Shown: piece by piece, positions 10,801-18,453 of the stretch
Position numbering within the stretch: position 1 is the first letter of the stretch
How the letters are laid out: every line of letters begins with the position of its first letter
NCBI GenBank assembly: GCA_019359115.1
Contig: JAHHHW010000137.1
Coordinates: forward strand, 1-34,860
Direction of reading: 5' to 3'
Length of the DNA: 34,860 nt
DNA from: Pelatocladus maniniholoensis HA4357-MV3
Lineage (GTDB): Bacteria > Cyanobacteriota > Cyanobacteriia > Cyanobacteriales > Nostocaceae
Program-made: the position numbers and the translations under genes
The notes under the pieces: generated by a model
Database searches by the model: none
Seen by the model: only the letters and a program-made list of their open reading frames with translations
Told to the model about the DNA's origin: nothing

Positions 10801-11472
10801 CGCCATATTGCATTCACGAACACGTAGACTTTGGCAAGCCAAGTGAATCGCCGTTAACGAAGAAGAGCAAGCTGTATCAACTGCTATACTAGGGCCATTG
10901 AGTCCCAAAATATAGGACAATCGACCTGGTGCAAAACTAAAGCCATTGCCAGTTCCTTCATAAAGACCAATTTTAGTCAGATCCCCAGAATAAAACTGTA
11001 GTTGTGCGTAGTCATTCTGACCAATGCCCACAAAAACACCTGTTTGGCTGCCACTAAGCTGTCTAGGAGAAAAACCTGCATTTTCCAATGCTTCCCAGCT
11101 GACTTCTAAAAGTAATCGTTGTTGAGGGTCTAGACTGATTGCTTCCCGAGGAGAGATGCCAAAAAACTGGGGATCAAATTGGTCTACCTGCTGTAAAAAC
11201 CCACCAAAGCGGGTGCATATTTTTCCGGGAATGCTAGTGTCTGGATTATAATGCTCATCAGCATTCCAACGATCCGCAGGAATCTGGGTAATTGCATCTG
11301 TACCATTTTGTAACAGTTGCCAAAATGCTTCTGGGTTATTAGCACCTCCTGGAAACCGACAACCCATACCAACAATTGCGATCGGTTCAGTTTTTGTACG
11401 CTCAACGGTTTCAAGTTTTGTGACCGCTTCATCCAAAGCAAGAAGAATTCGCTGTGATTCAGAGATACTCAT
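4894..11472 (-). CDS. Type I PKS, module KS-AT-DH-ER-KR-ACP
   Basis: This 2192-residue protein carries one fully reducing module by domain content. After a short N-terminal docking helix come the KS (about 33-455, Cys202) and the AT (about 555-870, Ser642 in GYSLG, RGFH specificity motif). The DH (about 915-1200) has His948 in LNDHQVYGE, but Ala957 replaces the usual Pro of HxxxGxxxxP; the second DH motif HPSLID has Asp1123. The ER (about 1473-1780) has the NADPH loop HAASGGVGLA. The KR (about 1820-2010) has a normal GGLGGLG loop and an LDD motif, which usually marks B-type KRs, but the catalytic Tyr is His1947 (GQANHASANAF). The ACP has Ser2104 in GMDSL, and a C-terminal helix may dock to the next protein. 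Its ATG overlaps the FAAL-PKS stop as ATGA. If the KR is dead, DH and ER would have no substrate. Confidence 0.96.
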   Translation of the reverse strand: MSISESQRILLALDEAVTKLETVERTKTEPIAIVGMGCRFPGGANNPEAFWQLLQNGTDAITQIPADRWNADEHYNPDTSIPGKICTRFGGFLQQVDQFDPQFFGISPREAISLDPQQRLLLEVSWEALENAGFSPRQLSGSQTGVFVGIGQNDYAQLQFYSGDLTKIGLYEGTGNGFSFAPGRLSYILGLNGPSIAVDTACSSSLTAIHLACQSLRVRECNMAIAGGVHLVLSPEVTVFLSVSQTLSQDGRCKTFDAAANGTGRGEGCGVIILKRLSDALADQDNILALIRGSAVNHDGASGGLTIPNVVAQQTLIQDALKNAKLAANEVNYVEAHGTGTPLGDPIEVRALGTVLAEGRSPSQPLLIGSVKTNIGHLEAAAGVAGLIKVVLSLQHQQIPPHLHFQQPNPHINWDELPVKVPTQTVPWQTINNTRIAGVSSFGFSGTNAHVILEQALPPEPLPPQIDRPLHLLTLSAKSQSAVQQLLARYQHHLAKHPEQNLPDICFTANTGREHFSERIGVVASSTAELAQKLATLAPPVSATKRSKIAFLFTGQGCQYLGMGRQLYETQPTFRRTLDYCQQILQPFLDKPLVQVLYADHQQELLLENTAYAQPAIFAIEYALAELWRSWGVEPDVVMGYSLGEYVAATIAGVFSLEEALKLVAERGRLMQTLTPIAEMVSVLANAKLVSAAIQPYTEQITIAAINAPNNTVIVGLPAAIETVVSSLSAQGIYTERLSVSRGFHSPLLKPILEPFSQLVASVNYAPAKISFVSTVTGKSITTEISCADYWCQHCWQPVQFLAGMEALERQGVEIFLEIGPRPSLLPMASDCFASEMGMFLPSLRPTQSDWQVLLESLLSLYLHGYPVDWSGFDKDYFRLRLPLPTYPFQRQRYWVETTKQARGLLSLSQRKTSLHPLLSAKLQSPLLKETLFTSEISINDFPYLNDHQVYGEIVVAGAFHISLLLGAIKLTLGEQHCILEDVVFTKALVISSEELRNIQLLITPEDSGTASFKLISLESEAANASNSWSNHVNGKISIQGKYLTATPTLNKVSIQNLQDKCKQEISSADFYQFLQLRHIHLGTSFQWIKSIWKGDREAICHMQLPQTLDNVEEYQLHPSLIDSCFQLLMATVVLQDDETFVPFSIEKLYFYQKPSNYSQLWCHAYSLPMEKSKEEVVGNIRLLDQEGQILAEVMGFKARKAHSYTFLNSLQQSLDDWLYEIEWWPQTLSGSMSPKEVQTSNSEAKNWLILADEFGIGQHLTAQLEAQGEVCTVVLPGNTYEQLTEREFKINPANPEDFEQLFTEITAHTSSLYGVVHLWGLNTTTEALTITNIQAALNDVCGSTLQLVQSLVKAQLASSPSLWLVTRGVVSVKSEQNILGLPQSPLWGMGKVITLEHPELNCVRVDLNPEPQKNEVEHLFTEIWSKSTKEDQVAYRDQVRYVARLVRSKLGQNNREKQINIPQSEFIRLGVSSRGTLDNLQLQPVTHRQPNADEVEIEVCATGMNFRDVLNVLGLYPGDPGPLGLECSGRIVRIGEGVEGFKIGDPVIALVQGSFGQYVTAKTTLVIHKPEDMSFEEAATIPVAFLTVCSSLLNVEISPGDRVLVHAASGGVGLAAIQLLKLAGAEIFATASPQKWEFLQSLGIKHIMNSRTLDFANEIMEKTNGEGVDVVINSLNGDFISKSLSILREKGCFLEIGKNGVWKIEQAKQVRPDISYFLVDLVKDCYEQPALVQSMFDELMQKFRDGNLKPLPQTIFAFTDVLDAFRYMQQAKHIGKIVISQQSGTRTISQEPVSLSEDGTYLITGGLGGLGVLTANWLVQHGAKHLVLVGRSTPNPVVGNQLKQLEQAGSQVVVLSADISQLEQVNYVLATIEKFLPPLRGIIHAAGLLDDGILLQQTWERFAKVLAPKVYGAWHLHTLTQKLPLDFFVLFSSAASLLGSSGQANHASANAFLDALATYRRTQGLTGLSINWGPWTEVGAAAQRHLNQQMSMKGVGSITPETGLQILEKLWSNSPAQIGVVPINWTQFDQASVSPFFSDFTQIHRQDQQQITSFLKQLEAIPVNQRHAHLLAHVNSLVAKVLRLNSSEQLDQQQGFFQLGMDSLTSVELRNLLRNNLECSLPSTIALEYPTLETLVNYLAYEVLPIEFSTSELDVQPQENGKNDSLADLTDISLQEVAHLLVKELETTEKE
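8785..10675. repeat. Long direct repeat, copy B (KS/AT of module 2)
   Basis: This is the partner of 2180-4070. The main identical block is 8785-10515 and a second identical block is 10573-10675; both keep the 6605-base offset, with a divergent 57-base island at 10516-10572. The sharp left edge falls just after the AT, where this protein goes on into its DH domain while the other copy goes into an ACP linker. The patchwork of identical and divergent tracts is typical of gene conversion. Confidence 0.95.
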
Positions 11473-14400
11473 ATTTTATAATCTTCTTTGAGTAAAGTTT
11501 CCAGTCTATTAAGTCTTTCAGCAATTAGGGTTTCAATATTATTTGAGGAAAGATTTTCAACTTCTAATTTCGGTTGATCTTTACCTTGGTTACCATCTTG
11601 GGATTTAGTCCCAACTTTGCTTGTTGTTTGCCATTTAAGGATTTTTTCAATAATGTACTTACTTAAATCTTGAATATTTGGTGCTTCAAAAGCCAAGGTT
11701 GAAGGTAAGAAAACTCCTAGAACAATTTCTAAACGATTTTTCATTTCTACAACCATCAAAGAATCCATTCCCATATCAAATAAACCCTTCGTTGGATCTA
11801 TAGAATGAGAAGATTCAAGTTTCATAATATGGGCAACTTCATCCTGAAGATGACTTACTAAAAATTCTTCACGTTGGTTAATTGGAGTTTCTTTTAATCT
11901 CTGCAACAGGTCTTTATATGGTACGGGAATCAAGTCATCTTTATCTGTTGATTCGTTTTTACCTAGAACATTAAATAGTAAGGGTGACTGTACTTGAGTA
12001 CTAAATTGTTGCTGGAAAACCACCCAATCAATGGGTAGAATAGCAATTTGTGGGAAAGCTTGTCCTAATACTAGATCAAATGCTGATAATCCTTGCTTTA
12101 AAGTGAGAGGACTCAATCCCATTTCAGCAATACGAGATTGAAAATGGTTATCTAACTTTGCTGTCATTCCTATATTTGCCCATGCTCCCCAGTTAATACT
12201 CAAAGCTGGTAAACCTAATTGCTGACGATAATGACACAAATTATCTAAAAAAGCATTAGCTGCGGCATAACTACTCTGCCCCAGAGAGCCAATAAGCGAA
12301 GCAATAGAAGAAAAACAAACAAAAAAATCTAATGGGCAATCTTGGGTTAAGACATGTAAATTCCATGCTCCTTTGACTTTTGGGGACATCACTTGCTTGA
12401 AGCGTTCCCAATTCTGATGTAATAAAATACCATCGTCTAAGACTCCAGCGGCATGAATAATACCTCGCAAAGGTGGCAAAGATGCTTTAACCTGTTCCAG
12501 TATCCTAACCATGTCTTCTGTGCGAGACACATCAGCCTGAGCAACGAGAAGCTTAACTCCTTTTTGTTGTAATTGATCTAAAATTTCCTGGACAGCACTG
12601 GTAGGATGATGACGTCCAATTAACACCATATGTCGTATGCCTTGGTCTACCATCGACTGAGCTAGTTTTAATGCCAAATCACCCAAACCCCCCGAAATCA
12701 AATAAGTAGCATCTGCCCGTAACTGTGCTTTGGAAAATTTTGATACATGAGTTGGTACTAAACGAGCAACATAACACTGCGCATTACGCAAAGCAATTTG
12801 ATCTTCTCGTTCTTGACTCAAAACTTCTGCGAGTGCTAACTCTAGTTCATTGGTGGTTACTTCAGGTGATAAATCGAGCATCCCTCCCCAAATCCTTTGA
12901 TGCTCTAGAGCAATCACTTTACCCAATCCCCATAAAGAAGTTTGATGAAATGTAATGGGCTTTTGTGCTATTGGTACTGCACCTTGGGTTACTAACCACA
13001 GTTTAGGAGTTGACATATTTTCTTGAACCAACGCCTGCACTAGATGCAATACACTGCCACAAGTCAATTGTTGGGTTTGTTCCAAAATAGGAATTGTCAG
13101 CTCTTCTGCCTTAATTGCTTCTAAACTCCATAGGTGGATGATTCTTTTCAAAGGCAATGCGCTAGAGTTCCTGACTTCTTGCAAGATATGCTTAATATCT
13201 TCTAGGCGATTTGGGTCGATAGTCCAAGTTGTAGATGCTATTTGCTGATATTTATCCCCAGGATAGACCAGAATACAGTTGTGACCGTACTGTTGCAATA
13301 AATCGGCTATGGCTTGTCCTAAAGTATTAGGTTTCGCAAAAATTAACCAACTAATTGGTTGAGATAATTGACTGAGCTGGAGAGAAGCTGAACGCTGGGG
13401 TTGAGGCTGCCACTCAATGTGATACAACCAGTTTTTTACGCTATCAGCTTGTGTTTCTATTTGGTGTTGTTGAACCAAAACTTCTAGCAGCTGAGGCAAT
13501 AATTTCGCTTCATCTTCTGAGAGATTTTTAGCTGCTTGCAAATACTGTGTTAATTTTACAGTATCTCCTTGTTGTAAAAGATTAATGATTGATGATTGAT
13601 GATTTTCTTGTGTTAAATGTTGTGGTTTTTGAGGCTGATTGATGTTGTCAAACCAATAACTTTGACGTTCAAAGGGATAAGTGGGCAACATTATACGTTG
13701 TCGATTGTAATCCCGATCTAGTGCCAACCAGTCTATTGATAACCCCCGTGTATACAATTGACCCAAGCTATTGAGTAGAATGCTCCAATCTTCATATCCA
13801 GGACGCAAACTAGGAAGCCATAACCCTTGAAAATTTGGTAGACAATTGCGTCCGTTAGCCAATAGGGTAGGTTTTGGCCCGACCTCCACAAATACATCAA
13901 TTTCACAAGCGTGTAATGTCTGTAAACTAGTAATAAACTTTACAGAAGAACGTAAATGAGAACACCAATAATCTGGATCAGTGACTGCTGTAAGTTCTTC
14001 TCCCGTTAAATTGGAGATTATACTTATTTTGGGAGCATTGTAGTTGACAGTGGCAGCTATCTGATGAAATTCAGACAGAATCGGTTCCATCAAAGGTGAA
14101 TGGAAAGCGTGAGAAGTCTGTAATTTTTTAGTTTGAATACCTGCAGTTTTTAAAGCAACACAAATTTCTTGAACTGCTTGGCGCTCACCAGAAATAACTG
14201 TATTCTTTGGCCCATTGTAACTAGCAAATCCTACCTTTTGATCATCTATCTCTACAATTGCTCGTATGGTTTCTTCGCCTGCAAGCACTGCCACCATCTC
14301 CCCCACTTGGGGTAGACTCTGCATAAGGCGTGCTCTTGAAGCAACAAGTTTTAATCCATCTTCTAAACTGAAAATACCAGCTACGACTGCTGCAACGTAT

Positions 14401-17400
14401 TCCCCTACACTATGACCCATCACTGCAGATGGTTTTATTCCCCAAGATTGCCATAATTGTGCTAAGGAATACTCCAGAGCAAACAGAGCAGGTTGAGTAT
14501 AGAGTGTCTGATCTATTAATGAGGTCTCTCCAGATGTTGGGTAAAGTACTGAAAGTAAAGGAATGTCGAGGTAAGATCGCAGAACCTCATCACAATAATC
14601 GAGGCTAGTACGAAAGATGGGCGATGTTTCGTAAAGCTGTTGTCCCATCTTTGCGTATTGAGAACCTTGACCCGTAAATAAAAACGCTATCTTGGGTTGA
14701 TTTTTTGCATTAATTGATTGACTTACTGAGTCAGTACACAACTCACCTGTAATCAAGTCGCGGAGTTTATCTTGTAATTGTGCATGTGATAAAGCAACAA
14801 ATGCTGTACGGTAATCAAAGTGCGATCGCCCTGTATTGGCAGTAAAACATATATCTGCAATAGGTATCCTTGGATTTGCTTCTATAAATTTTGTGTAAAG
14901 CTGTGCCAAGTCTCTCAAGGCTGTTTTGCTTTTTCCTGAAATAGTCAATAGATGTTGAGGACGTTCAATATTTGAATCTGACTTTATTGGTGTTGTTATT
15001 GGCCCTTCTTCTAGAATTAAATGGGCATTAGTCCCACCAAAGCCAAATGAAGACACACCAGCAAATCGCCTGTTTACTCCTCTAGCCCATTTCTGGTTTT
15101 CAGTAGCAATTAATAAGGAACTACCCGCCAGAGAAATATGAGGATTTATTTGATGAAAATGTAAGTGACGGGGAATCTCCTCATGTTGCAAAGACAACAC
15201 CACTCTAATCAAACCTGCAATACCAGCAGCAGCTTCCAAATGACCAATATTAGTTTTTACTGAGCCAATCCAGCAAGGCTGTTCTAGAGAACGTCCTTCC
15301 ATCAGCACTTCTTTTAAAGAATTTACCTCAATAGGGTCTCCTAACGAAGTTCCAGTACCGTGAGCTTCTACATAACTAATTTGAGCTGGTGCAACTTCAG
15401 CATTAGCTAATGCTTGACGAATAACTGCCTGTTGGGCAAGCCCATTGGGAGCTGTGAGTCCATTACTGCGACCATCTTGATTGATTGCTGATCCTCTAAT
15501 TAAAGCTAAGATGTTGTCCCCATCCCTTTCGGCTTCAGAAAGGCGTTTTAAAACTATAACTCCACAACCTTCTGAACGCACATAACCATCTGCTTTTGCA
15601 TCAAAGGTTTTACAGCGACCATCTGCTGCCATCATTTTGGCTTGGGAAAAAACCACAGTCAATTGGGGAGCCAGAATTAAGTTCACTCCTCCAACAATGG
15701 CCATCTGACATTCTCCATTGGCTAAACTCTGGCAAGCTTGATGAGCTGCTACCAATGAAGAAGAACAAGCGGTGTCTACCGCCCAACTGGGCCCGTGCAA
15801 ATCTAGTGTATATGATAGGCGATTCGCCGCAATGCTCAAAGCATTCCCTGTACCAAAGTATGCATTTAATAAACTTGGGCAGTTGAATTGCAATTGAGAA
15901 TAATCATAGTTGCAAATACCAACAAATACCCCTGTTTGACTTCCAGCCAGCCTTTCTGGTGCAATACCTGCATTCTCTAGAGCTTCCCAAGTCACTTCCA
16001 ATAACAATCGTTGTTGGGGATCTATACTTTCAGCTTCCCGAGGAGAAATGCCAAAAAATTGAGAGTCAAAATAATCTACCTGCTCTATAAAACCACCCCA
16101 ACGGGTATTCATCTTGCCTGAATCGGCTTTAGAATTATAAAAATTGGTTATATCCCAACGAGATGAAGGTACTTCCTGAATAGCATCCATTTCTTCATGC
16201 AATAATTGCCAAAAAGCTTCTGGGTTATTAGCTCCAGGAAATCGGCAGCCAATACCAACAATAGCAATTGGTTCTGTTGTTTGAGGCTTGGTAGCAATGG
16301 TATGATTAATTGATTTGGTCGATTTATTAGTTAAATATTCAACTAAGGCTTTGATCGTTGGATACTCCCACAGTAGAGTAGGAGAAAGATGGCACTGCAA
16401 CCATTGTTCCAATTCTCCAACCAAACTCACTGCCTCTCTTGATGGCAAACCATAACGCACAAATGGTTCGCGAATATCTATAGTTGTCGCGTCAATATTT
16501 AATCTTGCAGATAGTTGAGTTAATAACCAATTGAGGATTGCTTTTTCAGAGTACTGAAGGACTGATTTTTCTTGCACAGTGGTTGATTTCTGTGCCTCTC
16601 TACAAGGTTTTCTCCACTCACTAACAACTTCTAAACTGCCTTCAATAAAAGCTTTACGACAACCACTGCGTTGAATTTTTCCACTAGAAGTTTTAAGAAT
16701 TCCCCCTTTTTTTAATAGTGAAATCGTAAAAACTTCTAAACCATGAGTTTCTAAAATTGCTTGAGAAATATTTTTGATTAATTCCTTAAACTTTTCAATA
16801 TTACGTTCCACTTCTGCAGTAATCACTAATCGTTCTTCACCTTCTACTTCCACTGAAAATGCTGCACAATGATTAGAACGAATTAAAGAGTCACACTGTT
16901 CTACAGTCCATTCAATATCTTGAGGATAGTAATTTGCTCCCCCAATAATAATCAAATCTTTGAGACGACCAGTGATAAACAATTCTCCATATTTCAAAAA
17001 TCCTAAATCTCCAGTTCGCAGAAACGGACCTTCTTTAGTGTCTGTTAAATAAGCTTGAAATGTCTCTTTTGTGGTCTCTACTCTATTCCAATATCCCAGA
17101 GCTACGCTGGGATCTGAAATCCAGATTTCTCCTATCTCATTTGGCTGGCAACGGCTTAGTTTATCCGGATGAGCTATCACTACCTGCATATTACAAATAG
17201 GAACACCACAGCTAACTATACTCAATCCTGCCTTGTGTCCTGGAGGAACTTCCACAATTTGGTTCTTTTCTAAGGCAGTGGGTGAAACTGTACAACTGGT
17301 TGGTTTCTCTGTATGCCGTTTGGTTGTGACTAACAAAGTAGCTTCTGCTAATCCGTAAGATGGATAAAAAGCTTCTGGACGGAATCCACAAGCACTAAAT

Positions 17401-18350
17401 TTCTCGATAAAACGTTCTACAGTAGTTTTACGAACTGTTTCTGCACCGTTACTAGCTGTTCGTAAGCTAGTCAAATCCAGAGTCTTAAGTTGTTCTTCTG
17501 TAATTTTCTCTAAACAGTAATCGTAAGCAAAATTAGGAGCTTGTGTATGAGTGGCTTTATATCGAGAAATGGCTTGTAACCAACGAATGGGACGCTTGAG
17601 AAAAGCCATAGATGACATAATATAGCAAGGAATTCCTGTATATAAAGGTTGTATCAAACCATCAATCAGTCCATAATCATGAAAATAAGGCATCCATGTG
17701 ACAGCAACACTATCTGAAGTGTATTCCCATGCTTTTTGGATATATGCAGAGTGATGAATTACGTTCCCATGGCTGATTATGGTTCCTTTAGGTGTGGAAG
17801 TAGAGCCAGAAGTGTACTGGAGATAGGCGACATCATTACTACTGATTGTTGGAGATTTCCATTTCTGAGCTAACTGTTCATCAATAATCTCTTCACTGGC
17901 TACCCAACGTATATTTTGGAATAGTTCTGATATCTGCTCTTGTGCCCCTGTCACTTGGGATATGATTTTGTGAGTGGTAAATACCAAAGATGCTTGAGCA
18001 TCCTCAGCAATAGCTTTTAGTCTCGGTAAAGCACGTTTTAATCTTGCTGGATCAGGTGGTGGTGCAGGAATAGCAATAACTTTTGCATACAAGCAGCCAA
18101 AGAAAGCAGTAAGAAACTCTAAACCTTGTGGATATAATAAAAGTGCCCTTTGTCCAACCAAGTTTTGGGATTGAAGGTAAGAGGCAATCGCACGGGCTTG
18201 TTTATCTAGTTCCGCATAAGTCAACTGACCTGCTTCTTTGTCTCCATCCATCAGGAATGCATATGCTAGCTGATCCGGTTGATGAAGTGCTCTATAATTC
18301 AACAAATCAACTAAAGTCGTAAAGTCGAAGGAAGATAATTCGTAAAGCAT
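11469..18350 (-). CDS. Hybrid FAAL-ACP-KS-AT-KR-ACP starter protein (fatty acyl-AMP ligase + PKS module 1)
   Basis: This 2293-residue protein should start the assembly line. Residues 1-585 are a fatty acyl-AMP ligase: the AMP-binding loop YTSGSTSTPKG, the insertion around FLKYGELFITGR typical of FAALs, and a C-terminal SSGKIQR Lys. Known FAALs activate free fatty acids and pass them to an ACP. Here that is the next domain (about 610-680, probable pantetheine Ser in YGLPSREAV). The KS (about 692-1115) has Cys862, and the AT (about 1218-1565) has Ser1314 in GHSVG with HAFH, which points to malonyl-CoA. A KR follows (about 1870-2070; Tyr2028 in QSSYAAANAF, Lys in MSPKVKG, LDD motif). The ACP has Ser2197 in GMDSL, and a C-terminal helical tail probably docks to the next PKS. 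There is no DH or ER, so a beta-hydroxy product is expected. The KR nucleotide loop is GGLGDLA, with Ala for the last Gly. Chain length of the fatty acid cannot be read. Confidence 0.97.
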   Translation of the reverse strand: MLYELSSFDFTTLVDLLNYRALHQPDQLAYAFLMDGDKEAGQLTYAELDKQARAIASYLQSQNLVGQRALLLYPQGLEFLTAFFGCLYAKVIAIPAPPPDPARLKRALPRLKAIAEDAQASLVFTTHKIISQVTGAQEQISELFQNIRWVASEEIIDEQLAQKWKSPTISSNDVAYLQYTSGSTSTPKGTIISHGNVIHHSAYIQKAWEYTSDSVAVTWMPYFHDYGLIDGLIQPLYTGIPCYIMSSMAFLKRPIRWLQAISRYKATHTQAPNFAYDYCLEKITEEQLKTLDLTSLRTASNGAETVRKTTVERFIEKFSACGFRPEAFYPSYGLAEATLLVTTKRHTEKPTSCTVSPTALEKNQIVEVPPGHKAGLSIVSCGVPICNMQVVIAHPDKLSRCQPNEIGEIWISDPSVALGYWNRVETTKETFQAYLTDTKEGPFLRTGDLGFLKYGELFITGRLKDLIIIGGANYYPQDIEWTVEQCDSLIRSNHCAAFSVEVEGEERLVITAEVERNIEKFKELIKNISQAILETHGLEVFTISLLKKGGILKTSSGKIQRSGCRKAFIEGSLEVVSEWRKPCREAQKSTTVQEKSVLQYSEKAILNWLLTQLSARLNIDATTIDIREPFVRYGLPSREAVSLVGELEQWLQCHLSPTLLWEYPTIKALVEYLTNKSTKSINHTIATKPQTTEPIAIVGIGCRFPGANNPEAFWQLLHEEMDAIQEVPSSRWDITNFYNSKADSGKMNTRWGGFIEQVDYFDSQFFGISPREAESIDPQQRLLLEVTWEALENAGIAPERLAGSQTGVFVGICNYDYSQLQFNCPSLLNAYFGTGNALSIAANRLSYTLDLHGPSWAVDTACSSSLVAAHQACQSLANGECQMAIVGGVNLILAPQLTVVFSQAKMMAADGRCKTFDAKADGYVRSEGCGVIVLKRLSEAERDGDNILALIRGSAINQDGRSNGLTAPNGLAQQAVIRQALANAEVAPAQISYVEAHGTGTSLGDPIEVNSLKEVLMEGRSLEQPCWIGSVKTNIGHLEAAAGIAGLIRVVLSLQHEEIPRHLHFHQINPHISLAGSSLLIATENQKWARGVNRRFAGVSSFGFGGTNAHLILEEGPITTPIKSDSNIERPQHLLTISGKSKTALRDLAQLYTKFIEANPRIPIADICFTANTGRSHFDYRTAFVALSHAQLQDKLRDLITGELCTDSVSQSINAKNQPKIAFLFTGQGSQYAKMGQQLYETSPIFRTSLDYCDEVLRSYLDIPLLSVLYPTSGETSLIDQTLYTQPALFALEYSLAQLWQSWGIKPSAVMGHSVGEYVAAVVAGIFSLEDGLKLVASRARLMQSLPQVGEMVAVLAGEETIRAIVEIDDQKVGFASYNGPKNTVISGERQAVQEICVALKTAGIQTKKLQTSHAFHSPLMEPILSEFHQIAATVNYNAPKISIISNLTGEELTAVTDPDYWCSHLRSSVKFITSLQTLHACEIDVFVEVGPKPTLLANGRNCLPNFQGLWLPSLRPGYEDWSILLNSLGQLYTRGLSIDWLALDRDYNRQRIMLPTYPFERQSYWFDNINQPQKPQHLTQENHQSSIINLLQQGDTVKLTQYLQAAKNLSEDEAKLLPQLLEVLVQQHQIETQADSVKNWLYHIEWQPQPQRSASLQLSQLSQPISWLIFAKPNTLGQAIADLLQQYGHNCILVYPGDKYQQIASTTWTIDPNRLEDIKHILQEVRNSSALPLKRIIHLWSLEAIKAEELTIPILEQTQQLTCGSVLHLVQALVQENMSTPKLWLVTQGAVPIAQKPITFHQTSLWGLGKVIALEHQRIWGGMLDLSPEVTTNELELALAEVLSQEREDQIALRNAQCYVARLVPTHVSKFSKAQLRADATYLISGGLGDLALKLAQSMVDQGIRHMVLIGRHHPTSAVQEILDQLQQKGVKLLVAQADVSRTEDMVRILEQVKASLPPLRGIIHAAGVLDDGILLHQNWERFKQVMSPKVKGAWNLHVLTQDCPLDFFVCFSSIASLIGSLGQSSYAAANAFLDNLCHYRQQLGLPALSINWGAWANIGMTAKLDNHFQSRIAEMGLSPLTLKQGLSAFDLVLGQAFPQIAILPIDWVVFQQQFSTQVQSPLLFNVLGKNESTDKDDLIPVPYKDLLQRLKETPINQREEFLVSHLQDEVAHIMKLESSHSIDPTKGLFDMGMDSLMVVEMKNRLEIVLGVFLPSTLAFEAPNIQDLSKYIIEKILKWQTTSKVGTKSQDGNQGKDQPKLEVENLSSNNIETLIAERLNRLETLLKEDYKI

Positions 18351-18453
18351 TTTAATGAAATTTCCAGTTTAGTTTGTCATCAAAGTGCAAAATAAGATAC
18401 TGTTATAATCTATCAGTGGTTTAATCTAAGGTCATAACAGGAATTATTTTCTT

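Noticed and set aside
15596-15886. 96-codon plus-strand frame
   Set aside because: Antisense to the KS of the FAAL-PKS protein; the composition follows the KS codons and no family is recognised.
18398-18410. Good-looking TATAAT near 18403 in the spacer before the FAAL-PKS gene
   Set aside because: It reads on the plus strand, opposite to the genes. On the minus strand only a weak TATAAC with no fitting -35 is present.
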